A stretch of DNA of 60,000 bases from Hydractinia symbiolongicarpus (lineage: Eukaryota > Cnidaria > Hydrozoa > Anthoathecata > Hydractiniidae), in NCBI RefSeq assembly GCF_029227915.1, contig NC_079877.1, positions 16,604,851 through 16,664,850 of the forward strand, in the 5' to 3' direction. The position numbers and the translations under genes are program-made. Positions 10,993-25,200 of this stretch are shown here, piece by piece. Each line of letters starts with the position of its first letter. Positions within the stretch are counted from its first letter, which is position 1. Below the pieces are notes generated by a model. It made no database searches, was not told the origin of the DNA, and saw only the letters and a program-made list of their open reading frames with translations.

Positions 10993-12685
10993 AAGTTGCA
11001 TTTTCCTATTTCGGCATGCAAAAAGCAGTAAAAGCCCTTCTTAATTAAAGTTCAAACGAAACTTGAGTTTAGCCGTATGAATAAACAAATATATCTGAAC
11101 AAATACATGGGTTGAGGTGTGTTTGTATCATATCACATGTATGTATATTTCATTTTCATTATCCTGATCTTTCCATATTCTTATTGTTTTTGTTATTATT
11201 GTGTTTTATTTTGCTGTCCATGGCTGGTGTGATCATTTGATTCACCTAGTCATGCTGATGAAGCCTGATATTGGCAGAAACAGCAGGAGTTTATAAATAA
11301 TGAAATATATTCACAATTGTCTCACTTTATTGTAGTTAATCCCTGTTAATTTTAGTGGTTTTATCTATCTAAAATAAGACGTGTAAGACGGAGATTTGAT
11401 TCTTATAAAAGATGTTCTTAGGAGATTTTGTTATAGCTTAGCGTTTGTTTTCGTCAATTTTATTAATAACTAGATAAATCGGAAGACAATTTTTCGGCGA
11501 TTTTTGTACCCGCAAAGCTTAAAATTTAGCCCCCAGCTGCTAAATTCAAGACTCAGTCTTGACTAAGTCTTGAAAAAGTCTGGATCCGCCCCTGCGGTAT
11601 TAATTATCAAAAATACATCTTAACTATATTTTTATAAAAAACTGAAAGTGCAACAATTTCTACAATATTGTCCGTATTTTTTGAAAAATGATAGCTACAA
11701 ATGCACAAAATAGATGATGATGCAAGTTCCAGTTTAGCTACTGAAATAAATCCAGGTGTGGCAAAAACAAAGAAGTCGGATTGATCTGATAAGTTCTCGA
11801 TTGCTTTCGCCATACACTAATACTATGTGTAGTAAAAAAAAAAAAAGTGAAAGATAATAATCAGCTGCGTCATTTTCAGTCAAGCCCAGATTACGCAAGG
11901 ATTTGACAATGGATAACAATTTTTTAAATTCCATTCACACAAATTCTTTTATTTTGTGATGGATTTTTACCATTTAGTTGGTTTCAAGTTAACCGGGAGA
12001 CGCGAGCTATTCTTGATTCTTATATTTCTGTTCCTTACTAGAAGGAAATTGTGTATATAAATATCTGCTTTTTTTCTTCAAAAGTTGTTTATAAATATCA
12101 GAATAAATGTGAGTTTATGAAAAAAAAAGCTATTAAGCTTGCTAAATTAATTTAAACAAGATGTATCATATACACAAATAACCTCGCGAATAAAGTTTAC
12201 AAAAAGCTGTCTATCAAATTGTGATTTCTGTTACGAAGTTAGACACGACATATTTTGCTATTCAGATACGCAATAATATTTGTTACGCACTGCGCAGTTA
12301 TTTTTCAAAATTGATTTGTGAGATCTTCTTAAACGGAAAATTCCTCGAAATTTCAATTTTCGTTGGGTCAGTCTGGAGTAAACTGACTGGCAGGAATAAG
12401 AAAGATCACCAGCCGCACCTAAAATTTGCGAAATTTAGTAATTCAGTCCCCCCCCCCAAAAAAAAACAAAAACAACAACAATCTTAATTGTTCGAAAAAA
12501 GAAATCTTGTACACTTATAGCGCGGAGACAAATAACAAGCAGGGAATCAGAAGATCCACGTTTTTTTGCAGACTACTTTCGTTCACTTTTGAAAACTTTG
12601 GTGGAAACACCTATACTTTACCAGTTAGCCACTAAATAAGATGATAATAAAAACATTGTAACTGAGAGAGAAACGATATTTTTAG
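10993..12685. other. non-coding stretch between two pseudogenes
   Basis: AT-rich, with a hammerhead-like motif near 11255 (listed separately) and a C8/A9 tract at about 12450-12475. Open frames on both strands here have no recognisable motifs and span homopolymers. Nothing else is supported. Confidence 0.4.
11210..11345 (+). ncRNA. hammerhead-ribozyme-like motif, Penelope-type remnant
   Basis: CTGATGA at 11255-11261 is followed by a possible short stem II (GCC, 7-nt loop, GGC) and GAAAC at 11277-11281. That is the core order of a hammerhead ribozyme as found in the repeats of Penelope-like elements. Stem I could not be confirmed by eye, so this may be a decayed copy. No reverse transcriptase lies next to it. 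Confidence 0.25.
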
Positions 12686-13191
12686 TAAAACATTGGAAAA
12701 GTTTTCGTGCTGGGAGAAACGAATGGTGCAAGTGCGATAACTGCAAGACTGAAACTAGGGAGATTGATTGTCTTTGTTGCACGGAAGTGGATGTATTAAC
12801 AGACAAACAATTCCAAGGTATATGTGCTTAAAGATATTTTTTTAAATATGATTAAGCTACATAAAAAGTATTGTTAAAATATCAAATAATAATGATATGT
12901 ATCGTACAAATATCCGTTGTTTTTTTAGGAATAAAATGTATAACTGAGAACGAGGATTTCAAGCAACTTTGTCTCGTTTTAATATGCTTACACGAGACAA
13001 GAGGGAAATTTCTGCAAGACACGCCTACAAACAAATCTTTTCGGTTTGCTGCTTACAAGCAATTCATTTGGTTCGTTTTCTAACGACTTGGAAAAGGCAG
13101 TCGCCGAGTTATACCGTTGTTTGTCGTGTGGAAAATAAGACAAGTTTTCCCTGAAGAGGGTGGTGTCTATGCCTCTTACTCGGAAGAATAA
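12686..13191 (+). pseudogene. P2X7-type ballast-domain protein, broken copy (2 exons)
   Basis: Exon 12686-12817 encodes NEWCKCDNCKTETREIDCLC plus C, matching the WCxCxxC...CLCC cysteine cluster of the cytoplasmic ballast domain of P2X7 receptors and of many stand-alone cnidarian relatives. Splicing in phase 1 to an exon from 12929 gives GIKCITENEDFKQLCL, then LHETRG, then RFAAYKQFIWFVF. An in-frame TAA at 13081-13083 interrupts this. The same frame continues for 35 family-like residues (RLGKGSRRVIPLFVVWKIRQ, then VFPEEGG) to TAA at 13189-13191. The stop falls inside a block normally uninterrupted in the family, so this is probably inactive, or ends early. No 5' exon was found. The full-length family is common in cnidarians, often in many copies. 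Confidence 0.6.
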
Positions 13192-14016
13192 ACACAAAAA
13201 TATATAATATATAATATGTGATGATTATAATTATAGAAAATAAAATAAAATGAATATTTCTAATTATGAAATTACGATCTTGGATTCTCTAGAATATCAT
13301 TCTATTTGCTGCATTGTCTTAACACACAAAAAGTCATTCGCCAACTATGACGTCACGGCTATTTAAACAGGATTTTAAAAAATAAGAGAAAAAAAAGAAC
13401 TTTTTTTAAAAAAAAAGTTTTTTATAATAATAAAACATTTCCGATAAAATAAGATGAAATTTTTTTTTTGATTTTTCGTGGGACCACTCCTTTAACTGTG
13501 ACAAATTTTGTCGAAAACAAATACCAATTTTGGCATGAAACGTCATTTAGATGACTTCCAAGTACTTAGAAAGTTTAGGTAACAAGTTTAAATCTATGAC
13601 TTAGCAATTGACCATTTGGGACATGTTAGTTAGTTAGTTACGAGTTGGAAACCTATCCTCGCAGGCGAGATAGTAAAAAGAAAAAAAAAGAAAAATAGTT
13701 ACCAAGATGAGATTTAAACACGACTTTCTCGTGTCGGCGCTCAGAGAGGCAAAAATTTCACGGCGATGGCGAATTCGCTTTTTAATTTTTAGGACAAAAT
13801 AAATTAGACGCCAAATTCATTGTTTACATTGGTTAACCGCGTTCTGATTGGTCTAAAACTAACAGCGAAACCTTTAGCCGCGAAAAAGTAGGAACTGTTT
13901 CTACTTTTCAGCGAAGCGAATATTTCGATGCAAAATCATAACAAACAAAGCTGCGCATGCCCAGATACAATTCGCCGTCGAATTTTCCGCTCTATTCGCT
14001 TCGTGAAAATCCCCCT

Positions 14017-14044
14017 TTAATACAAGCTCACGAGCTTGTATTAA
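14017..14044. repeat. perfect inverted repeat, 13-bp arms
   Basis: TTAATACAAGCTC and its reverse complement are separated by only two bases, so a hairpin or cruciform is possible. It sits inside a likely MITE fragment and may be its core. Confidence 0.6.
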
Positions 14045-14147
14045 AATATAAAAAAGAACTAACATTCCGTGCCGGATATTTTTTATCTTTCCCCTGAGCT
14101 TTCTGAGACCTTTCCCCCAGGGCTCTTTGTCTCTTCGGCACACCACG

Positions 14148-14184
14148 TCGTCCCCGGTATTAAAAAAGACCGGGGACGAGGTTG
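14148..14184. repeat. GC-rich hairpin next to a GACGAGGTTG motif
   Basis: Arms GTCCCCGGT and ACCGGGGAC flank a short AT loop, followed by GACGAGGTTG. The same GAACGAGGTTG-type word recurs near 18555, 43433 and 44707, so it is probably the end of a dispersed repeat. Confidence 0.45.
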
Positions 14185-16203
14185 TGGTTAGAGATTTTTT
14201 GGTTTATAAATAAAAAAATTAATGGGAAAAGATATAACCTAGCAACCACTTCTGAACCTATATAAGCTAATTAAAAATTTTAATTACAAAAATACTAATT
14301 AATTGTGTATGTGCCCACATTGCACTTCTGTGTTAAAGCGCGCTTTAAACACAGCGTTTAAACTAAGATTATTTATTTAATTTTATATAAAGATTGTAGA
14401 CACTACTTAAAAATAATTCGAGCAACTAACAACACAGACTACATTTCCTAGCAAATAACTTCACTCTATTCCGCAAAAGTGACAACCTGTTTTAAGTCAA
14501 TTGGTATTTTGGTATCCAGCAATGTATTCTACAACCCTGGACATAGTATTTGGGGGAAGGGCTGTTTTGTTGTCTTTTTCGAAATTAGCTACCAAACAGC
14601 ATCAATTGGCCAGTCCCTGCAGTCGGTACATAGCAATAGCCTAAATTTGGCAGGTGTGATCCGCCGTTAAAAATGATAGCGGTACTTTTTACAATGTACG
14701 ATTTATAGAACAATCCGTGCCCTGGAATTGTGCAGAAACAGGGAAAATAGGCTGGGCTGACGTTAGCAGAAATTAGGAACGGTCACCGCGAATAAAGTTA
14801 AAAATCTAGATATTTTTGCAAAAAAAATATTTTTGAAACATTAATGTGGTCGTTGGTACAACGTCATGAAGAACACTTTTTACTGTAATCGTTTGGTATA
14901 CAAAAAAAGACACTTCCATATAATGAGCGAAGTTTCCTTCATTGCGCCGTGAAGACATGTTTAAAAAAGACTTATTAAAGTTTGTTCGACTTAGGATCGT
15001 TGGAATAGAAACAAAGAGAGTAGTTTTTATTGTTGTCATGGTAACGAAGACGTTCAGCATGAGAAAGGGGAGGAGAAATATCAACTGAGCTTTGGAAAGG
15101 TCAGTGCAAAAAGAATGACGCACAACCCTCCACGATCATGAAATAATATGTATGAACGGGTTTAAGGATCCCATGCACGGTTGGGTAGCAGTACTGCATG
15201 GATGATGAAGGTGTTCCTTCACAGACACGTTTGTTTTTGGTTTCACTCGCGGTTTTTCTTCATCATTGTAAAAGAGCAAAAAAATGTTTGCAATTAACAA
15301 AATACAAGCGCTTCCAGACGCGAAATCTATAAATCATGCTTGTTTGTTGACATTGTTTTGTCAAATAAAAAAGATTTCAGTCACGTATTTTTTGCGGAAC
15401 AAAGACCCGGAATTGTTAAAATAATAAAACGCCTTTATTTCAAGGTATGGGAAATAGTCAGTGTATTTGTGTTAACGTTAAAGAAATACTTGGTTTCTTA
15501 GAAAAGAAAAAAACAGTTTTATCATTATTAACACGAAAAATATCTCCAACGTGATTGGCTAACATGGGTCTGGGTAGCGAAAGAAAAACAAAACAAATAT
15601 ACAATATTTGAACGATGGGCAACAGTTACTGGTAAAAGGTGCAATCTTGACGATGAAAAATGCATGCAACTTGTAAATGGAATTTTCCTTGACAGGCAAC
15701 ACCATCTATATTACATTATTAGCTGATAATAAATAAGGGGCGCTGTGAGAGTTTCTTTAATTAAGCTATTTGCCTCATAGATAGATCTGTTTTAAAAAAG
15801 CTTAACTGTCCGCGATGAGATTTTGGAAGCCGCCATAAAACTTCAAGGTAAGAGAAACAGCTTTCCAATAGCTTTCATTGCATTCTCTTCGATGGAAAAA
15901 AGTTTAATCTTGAGACATCAAATATAAGGTGCACAGCAGAGAAATTGAAAAGACCTAAAAAAAAAATAATTAAAGAAGTATAAAAACTATCAGCTCCATT
16001 TGAAACCGCAGCGAGGAAGTTATTGAAATGCGCATTGAGGCGTGCGCAAACCTACCCTAGCTCTTCTCTGCTTCAATGAGTCTGTGAATTTAACTATTCA
16101 GAAGTACTTTTGTTTACATCCCTGGGAACATCTTACATTCGGGCTGAATGTTCTGAATGATAAGTGCAGTAACGTTCTGTCGAAGTATATTTACATTTCA
16201 TTG

Positions 16204-19200
16204 ATGATAATGATGAAGAGAATATTCTGCGTGATCGTGTTTTATGTTGCTCTTGTGTTCTCGCATCCACTCTCACGTAAGTTTTCATTTATTTAATTAT
16301 TTATTTACTTAAGCCACAAGTACTAAGTGTGCGCGGTATTACATTGCGAACATTCTTTCTTTCTTAAAAATAGATCCTCGTATAGCGTGGATTTATATAA
16401 GAAAAGCTTCAGGCGTTGTAGAAAGTTGGTTTGCTGATGTGCTAACACCTGAAGATCTTTAATTAGATTTTTCTAATAGCTAATTTTAGTTCACTCAATT
16501 AAACAGAAGGACTTGGGAAGGGTATTTGTCTTCGAACATCTGTGTCCCGTCGTGTCAATGATTTCATTCGTATTTCATGTTTTTATATTTTTTAAAGATA
16601 TATACAAAAGAAAATTCGAGCTTTTTTGCACATTACTCAAAAAATCATCCATAACGTGTTTCATGCATCTTTTTGCGCAGCATTGTTTCACACATATCTT
16701 CAGAATACTTTTCAATCGTAGAAGCATACTGTGATGTAAAACTTCTTTCGGATAATTTACTCAAACACAGCTCCTTGTATTCGGCTAGTTTGCCTGGTGA
16801 CAAAAAAGGCTTCGAATATTATATATGAAAAACGCCTTTCATTCCAACCCAATTTTATGATCAAAATTAATTATCAATTATTTTAGCCGGACTAAGTTCT
16901 ACCACATCCAAAACACCTGCCTCACAACCCCAGCCACTGACGACACAATCTCCGCCAAAAGAACAAACCACAAGACAAGCACAACAAAACCAACAAACAT
17001 TCGTTACAGCGCCATTATGTCCGAATAAATTAGACATTGTTTTGGTGATAGATTCTTCTGGAAGCGTTCAGAAATCCTGGGATGATTTAATTGATGATGC
17101 TCAAACACTCCTTTCAAACTTTATAATTGGTCCAGACAACACAAGAGTCGGGATTATTGATTATAGTGCTGTCGCTAATGTGTATTTACCGCTGGATTCT
17201 AATAACACTGATGAAAGTGTGTACCGGTCTTTACAAACAATGCGAAGTCAGCCGCAAAATGGTGAGACTTGGGTGGAGTTAGGTTTAGATCGCGCCACAG
17301 AAGTGTTTGGTTCAGCGACTCCTGTTAGAGAAGACGCACGTAAAGTAATTGTGATGTACACTGACGGAAAGCAAACAAGTGGAGATGTGCGCTCGATACA
17401 GGTAAAAATATACTTGAGAAACAAAAGCTTTTGTTCTTCGTTTTTAAATTCTGAAACAACAAATTTCAACTTTTATTTTTTACGAGCAGTATCAAGCTTT
17501 CTTGTTTAAGATAAGCGATAATTAATAAATATTGCTCTATTTTGCAGGCCTTAATCAAAGCTCAACGCGACCAAAATATCGAAACTTTCATTGTAAAACC
17601 GTGTAAAAATATTTCCAGTGAAGCGCTTCAGATGATGGCCAGTAGCCACCTTCACATTTACAAAATGAATGAAGAACCGCCTATGGGAATGTCATCTTTG
17701 AGGGATGCTATTTGTTGGAGTAAGAGGATGTCTTATACTTCTTATTCAATTGATTTATTTGTTTTAATTTATCCTTCCCTGTTACGTCTTAAGATCTTTT
17801 TTTTGTGTAGATACTGGAACAGTCCAATCCACAACAGCCTCACCTGACATCCATACCACTTCGTCAGTGTTACCTGTCGAAACAAAACCAACACCTGCAC
17901 CAAGCAGTCATCGAACAACTGTGTCAATTTCAACAACAACTGGATCAAATTCAGGTTTTAAATCTTTTTTCAAACATAACCTTTGTGTTGCGGATAAAGA
18001 TGCTCCGCACACAACATCGTTCCCAGTGCTTCTTTTTTCGTTCTCTGATATGTGGCTAACTCATTATTAGAAAGCGAAAAACAGGCTGTGGAGACAAGGT
18101 TACTCACTGCTTTGGAGGCTATTTAAAACAAGACTGAACAGAGAGTGAACAAATTTAACACTTTTTCTTTAACCGATTTAACACTTTTTCTTTAACCGAT
18201 TTAACACTTTTTCTACCACATATAATGACTATAGTTTTGCCGTTTTGTTTTTTATTTATTTGCTGTTGTTTTTTATTTATTTGACTTGATAATCTATCAG
18301 GTTTCATCGATTGATTTGTAATACAGTATTGTGAACAGTCAATTTCGTCATATACTAACATGCATGTACAGAAAACAACATATTTCTTATACTTCTCTGG
18401 AACAACATTATTTTGAAAATTGGGTGTAAAAACGCCGTGTTTTGACAAAATATTGTATATGTACAACCTCGTCAACAGGACATCTTGTATTTTTTCTGAC
18501 ATCGGACGGCATGTTCGTCTCGCCGTCCCGGTTATAGAGAAAAGACAACAGGCGCTGGGAACGAGGTTGGTATATATATAGTTACTTTACATTCACCTCC
18601 GAAATGTTAACTAAATCTTCAGACATGCACGGATGACCGAACGGTCTAAAGCGTCAACCCTAAAAAACTGCCACTTGAAACCAGGAAGTTTGATTTAGTT
18701 GACGTTTCAGATGGAGCACACGTCGATAGATAACAGAAGTTCAACTCCGACCTTTAACAATATATCAACAGTTATTTTATGTCTATTAAGTTGAGATGTT
18801 TAAAAATAATCTCAAGTGTCAGTCTATTTGAAGTAAAAAGTTAAAAATATTCAAAAATATCTGAATGAATGTATATTTGAGAAACATTATAAAGCGTTAA
18901 AAATACGCAGGGCAGAGAAGAATATTTTTGTCGAGACCACAGGTCTGTGTTTTCTCAAGTTGGTCTGGCGGGAAAGAAAGCGAAAGTTATAAGTTTCGGT
19001 TTCGGTTTCCTAGGCCCTGGGCGTAGGATTGAGAATCTTTTTAATTATAAACATAATAAAATAAAAACTATTTCATATATTTCTGCACTCGTAGATCGTG
19101 AACGATGTAATCTTCCTTCTGATGCTGGCCCATCAAGAGCGTTTATTCTAAGATTCTATTATGATAGTGTGGATAAACAATGTAAAATCTTCTCTTTTGG

Positions 19201-22200
19201 TGGCAGCGGTGGTAATGCCAACAATTTTCAAACATACAAAGAATGTCAGGATACATGCGAAGAAGGTATGTCTGAGATAATTGAATATATATATATATAT
19301 ATATATATGAGCTAGGTTTATACTTTTCTATGTTTATCTGATTGTCTAAACAAATAGCTCTGGCACCAATATAGCTTGCAACTTCACTTTCGTAAACTTG
19401 CTTGTTCATGACATGATAATATTAATATTATTCAATGGCAATGACTGGACGGATAAGTAGTAATACTTTTAAAAAGTTCACGAATGTTTAACTGATGGAA
19501 TTTTATATGGAAAATTATTCATTCTGTAGTGCTACATCTGACTTGTGAATAGTTTTATTTGAAACAAATCAAAAACTAGCCAGGGATTGAAGAAAGCAGG
19601 ACTACCTAAGATCTCTGATGGTGCGTACATCTCATGGAAACTGCGAATAACAGGATATATACCCATTAAATTTATTACAGGAAAATAACAGATTACATTA
19701 TCATCAACAAAAACTTAACACAAGTTTGAAAAGAAAAAATAATGCTGGCACAAAATTAAAAAAATAGAAGATTAACACAGAAGGGTAACAATTTTAATTT
19801 TGTAGTATATATATCATTTCAGGTAAACTCTCAACAACCTCAACACCCAATACTTCCACTGATGGAACGAAAACAAATGAGTCAACATCAACAAATGATA
19901 CCAGACCTTCTAATATTGTTGATTCCAAATGCGAATTGGAGAAAGAACATGCATTATGGTTGCTATCCAGTAATATACCCACAGCTTATCAAATTTTTGT
20001 TCCGGAATGTTCAGAAGATGGCAAATACAAACCAATTCAACATCATGAGGGAACTGGTTACTCTTGGTGTGTTGACGTGGACACAGGTGACGTAATAAAT
20101 GGAACAAAAGTTGCAAATGAGACACCTAAATGTCCAGAAAAAACAGGTGTGTGTTTGCTTGTTTTTATATGATTATATATTAACAATGCATTTTAACAAA
20201 AATCCACTAAACCTTATTTTCTACAGAAAAACTAGAATGTCATGTTAGCCACCAGATAATGAGTATAAAGTCAAAAACATATAAAAAAATTGAGGAGAAA
20301 AATGTGATAAAATTAATACATAAACACCATGTGCGCTATTGCTATGCACCTCAAATTTTACGACTTGGTGGTCTGTAGTGGAATAAATTGTCAACTCTTC
20401 TGGAAAGGCTACTTTTGTATTACATGATTAAGAAATTATGTGTTGAAATTGTCTATGCATAAACTAATGGAATTCACACACAGAAAAAGAAGCGGCAAAT
20501 CAAAGAGACACAATGCCCTGAAAAATAGTTTAAGGAAACAATTTATTCAGTAGAAGCTCTACTCCTAAATCCAAGAAAATTATTTTTTATTCATCAGTCT
20601 TTAGAGATAGTTTGTTGGAATTTTACAATGATTGTTCATTGTTTGCTGATGATGAAACTCTGATACCCAGTATAACCATTAAATTTGTTATCACTATTGC
20701 CATTTTTTCTAAAATTATTTGTGAATTACATGTTATTATTACATACTATAATAGTTAAAAATATTTACTTGCCGTATGAGAAAGTCAGGTATATATATTT
20801 TAAAGGATTTTCTCAAGTCATTTCTAAATTATTTTTGCAGATCAAAATTCTTCCCATCAACTAACAAAATGTCAGAAGGAGAAGAAGGAAAAAACATTGT
20901 TAGCAAAAGAAACTCCTGATATTTTTGTACCAACTTGCAGTTTGTTTGATGGCTTGTACCTGGAGGTCCAGACTTCTGCTCAAACTGGTGAAAAATGGTG
21001 TGTTAATCGTTATACTGGTGAACTTATCAATGGCACGACGGTTGGAAGAGAAGAAGGAAACCCTTTGTGCCCAGGTGGGTTTGTTATATTTAAACAGTTT
21101 TACTGCTAATACTTGAAATCCATGAAATTTTAAAAAATGAAAAAAACACATAAACACTGTGTGTTACATATTTAGTAGGATTGAAGTTGGTCTTAGTAAA
21201 TAAAAACAAATAATATAATGAAATAAAACAATGTATTTCTTCGAGTACAACAGTTTTTATTTTTTTACAGAAAAAACAAAGTGTGAAACAGAGAGGGAGG
21301 AAGCTGTCTCGTCAAACTACCGTGAGCCTAAGTCTGTTGGAAGCTTTGTTCCACAGTGCCAAGTAAATGGACTGTATACTAAAGTTCAGGTACATGGAGC
21401 TACTGGTAATGCTTGGTGTGTTGATGAAGTGACAGGGGATGAAATAAATGGAACAAGGACATCACCTGGAGAAGGAATGCCTGCATGCCCAGGTATGCAG
21501 GGTATATGTTGAAAACAATGCAATTTTTACCATAATTTAATGTGTTTTTTTTTATAAATATGCTCCTCTATAAAATTTATAACATCTGTTGTTCAGGAGA
21601 AGTTAATCCAATATGCTTACTGCCGAAATTGGTTGGTCCTTGCAAAGCTTCTGTACCAAGATATTTCTTTAATGAGAAAACAGCATCTTGTGAAAAGTTT
21701 ACCTATGGTGGTTGCAATGGCAACGCTAATAACTTTGAGACGTATCATGACTGCCAATCAGCATGCGGTAGTAAGTGCCTCACTCAACATCAGCATTAAT
21801 TCTGACAAAGATGCAGTTTAACTTTGTTGTTTGTTGTTTTACATTAACTAACCAATTTTTTTGTAGTGTTGACAAAGTGCCTTATAGAGAAAGAAGAAGC
21901 CAGTTTAAGGGAGCCGATTGCTAATGAAACTGTATTTGTACCAGAATGTACAGAAGATGGATTGTATAAATCCCTGCAGAGATTTTACAATGATTCCACC
22001 TGGTGTGTTGATCAAAAAACTGGGAGAATGATTGAGGGAACAATTGTTGAATTTAAAGACGCTGACTGTTCATCAGGTGAGTTGAATATAAATTGAGAAT
22101 CAAATGCAGCTACATATATAATACTGGGAAGCTTAAAAATTCATCAATACAATTACTGAATTTTGTCAATAAAAACCTTATGTATTAAGGATACATAAAA

Positions 22201-25200
22201 CACCTATTACCCAAGTTAAGAATACCGTCTATATTTCCTAAACTGTGAAATAAAAATAAATATAAAAGCATATGTATTTTATTGAATAGTGTATTTTGTG
22301 ATAAAATAGTAAAATGGAAAGACATAAAAAAGTATTGAACACTCCTTGTGAGTTGCCGATTCTACTTGAGTACTAGAAAGATTTCTCAGTTTTGCTTTTT
22401 AAGATCTTGTTTTGAATTAACATGGAAAAGTTGCTTTTCCTGCTTCTCCGTTGTACATGTTTGCCTTCAGACTGCAATTAAATCTTAACAATTCACTTTT
22501 AAGAAAAAAAAAACGAGAGCTCAATATGCCCAGAACATTAATATTTTGGTTTTATTTCCATATTCAATAAATGCTTGTACCTTTTAGCCTAAAACACATC
22601 TAGCAAAAATTGTTTTTGAGATATTGACACTTAAACTTTGTAAACAAATTAAATTTTTTGTAAAGAACTGAGATAAACATGTTTCTTATTTTATATTTTC
22701 CCTTTCGTGATTTTTTTTAAAGTAAATAAATTACAAGCTTTCCAATGATATAAAAATTAAAACTTTGACAAAAAATAACGATTTCGATGTTTTATGTATC
22801 GTTAAGCTGTATTACAGGCTGAATATTTTATTTATATTCTGGCATGTATTTATACGTAGTACCCAGTAAGCCAACAACGAAACAACGAGAGCTATTATGT
22901 CATGAAACAGTTGGTAAACTCCTGTCAGGTTCTGCAACATCTAATCAGTTCATTCCTGCTTGTACAGAGGACGGCCATTTCCAAGAAATACAAAAAGATG
23001 AAATTAAACAAGAACATTGGTGTGTTCATATATATACTGGAGTTGAAATTGAAGGGACAAGAAAAAATACAAGTGAAGGCTCCTTAGTGTGTCCAGGTAA
23101 TTCTGCTTCTACATAGTGTAGGGCACCTTGAGAGCTTTTATCAGAAAGAAATTTTGTGTGGAGTTTTCAGATGTTTCCAGAATCAAAAAAAAGTAATTGA
23201 AAGAATTTTTGCAATTCCTTTTTTTGACATAAAGTAAACACATAAAAATAGAAACAATCTGTGTAGTAAATGTTCAGTTCAACTTCCAGTAAACACCAGT
23301 CACCTTTCACAATATCTTTACTTTACTTTATATGCAAAAGTAAGGCTTTTATGAAAAGTTAATATATTTTATCCAACGGATATAAACCCCTTTTCATTCA
23401 TTTAAAGCTGAATACCATAACAAAAAGTTTGCTAAAGTAATTTTACAAAGTTACATAATTAAATAGCACTTCTTAGCTACGTTGTGCCACAAGCTGTATC
23501 TACCGTTTTAGAGCATTCCAACAAAGACTGTCTTCTTCCAAAAGATTCAGGTCCATGTCTTGCACTCTTCCCACGCTTTTATTATGACTGGAAGCATAAT
23601 AAATGTTTCCGCTTTTTATATGGTGGATGTATGGGAAATCAAAACAACTACAAAACATTAAAAGATTGTGAACTAGAATGCCAAAGTGAGTGTTGTGTGC
23701 TTTTTAATTTGTGATTTTTGCAGGTATGACTGTAAGTGATGCTGGCTCATTATTTAGGTTGCCTTTAATTTTGCATCTGGTATATCTCATGTCAAAAGTT
23801 TTTGATATGTTATTTGTATTATGGTAAATAAGGGTTACTCTTTGTATGGTCCATGAAAAAATCTCCTTAATGTGCTTAGCAATAAAAAAATAAAAAATGC
23901 TTAAAGAACATAAATTAGTTGCAAAATTTTGTGTCATATTTTAAACCCGGTTGGTTTGATACAAAAGAATTGTTTAGAAAATATATATCTGTGGCTTTTA
24001 CATAAGGAAAAGCAATGCTATCACTTTTCTTACTAGACAGTAAACATATCAGTATATAAGATATGTCTTAAGTGCCTCAAAAACACCCAATCATGCAGAT
24101 AAAATTTAAATTTAACTTGCACTTTAGTGTGTCCAGCCCTTTCTTATAATAAAGTTAGTCAGCCATGTTTGCTGGACATGGTATATGGAATAAATTTACC
24201 CTGCCTCCTTTGAAGATATCATTATTAATGCATAATAATATCATTATTAATGCATTAAATTTAATTTCATGCTCATTTTTATTAAGGAAAAGGCAACAAC
24301 TCCCATCCACAAACAAAATGCGAGAAAGAAAAGGAGAAAAATGAAGCTATGATAAAGATGCTTCCCGATCTTTTTATTCCGGTATGCAATTCTAACGATG
24401 GCTTGTATGAAGAAATCCAAGAAAATGGTATGACGGGTGGTAAATGGTGTGTTGACCGAGAAACTGGGGAAACAGTTACAGGAACCTATGTCAAGCAGGG
24501 AAACCCAGACTGTTCTGGTAAGTTTCTTAGCAAACATGATAGAGCATTAGAATTTTTTGGTATTAATGTATGCATTTCTTATAAACTATTTAGCAAAGTC
24601 TGGAAATTCATCTGTATTACGACCAATGACAAAATGTGAACGCGAAAGAGAAACGGGTACATTTCTTGCACAGACTATTCCTGACTACTTTGTTTTTAAA
24701 TGTAATCCTGATGATGGATTGTATGAAGAAATACAGGAAAATGGAATGACTGGTGGTAAATGGTGTGTTGACCGTGAAACAGGGGAAACTATTAATGGTA
24801 CTTATCACAAAAGAGAAGACGGAATGCCTGATTGTCCTGGTAATATGTTTTTTTTTGTTTGTTTAATTAGTATTCTTAAACTAAAATGGTCTTACTTTCA
24901 ATTAATTCGAAAATGTTTGTATGATAACACTCATTTTACCATTTTTTTCCAAACCCTTCAGCCATTATTTAATAAAAACTAGTTTGTGAGCTGTGGAAAT
25001 ATCCACAGGTTAAGCTTATCGTACACATTCATCACCTTATTTTATGCTCCCTTAGCACAAAAATTGATTTAGAAATCGTTTTAATAAGAATGTGTTTGTA
25101 TTATTAATCTAAAAATTTGTTTCGTTAACACAACAGACGAAATGGGAAATCCATTAAGGGAAATTTCATGCCATGTTGTAAAATACGCCATACGTCATAA

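Larger units (their letters stand above)
13192..16203. other. intergenic DNA with palindromes and repeat fragments
   Basis: No supported gene over 3 kb. It holds a perfect 13-bp inverted repeat with a 2-nt centre at 14017-14044, the 16-bp perfect palindrome TTAAAGCGCGCTTTAA at 14333-14348, and a GC-rich hairpin near 14150-14182 (GTCCCCGGT / ACCGGGGAC arms). The sequence from about 13800 to 14190 looks like part of a MITE-class repeat. Open frames of 60-105 codons have no motifs. Confidence 0.45.

Noticed and set aside
14806-15123. 105-codon minus-strand frame
   Set aside because: Hydrophobic and Thr-rich but without motif, splice support or homology I can name.
20222-20345. An extra Tg-1 exon starting near [10 protein letters not shown]
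   Set aside because: The frame stops soon and lacks the WCV core; listed only as a possible remnant in the intron.
19095-23685. Calling the Kunitz exons a venom neurotoxin gene
   Set aside because: They are modules of a large multidomain secreted protein; single-domain toxins are short separate precursors. An inhibitor scaffold fits better.
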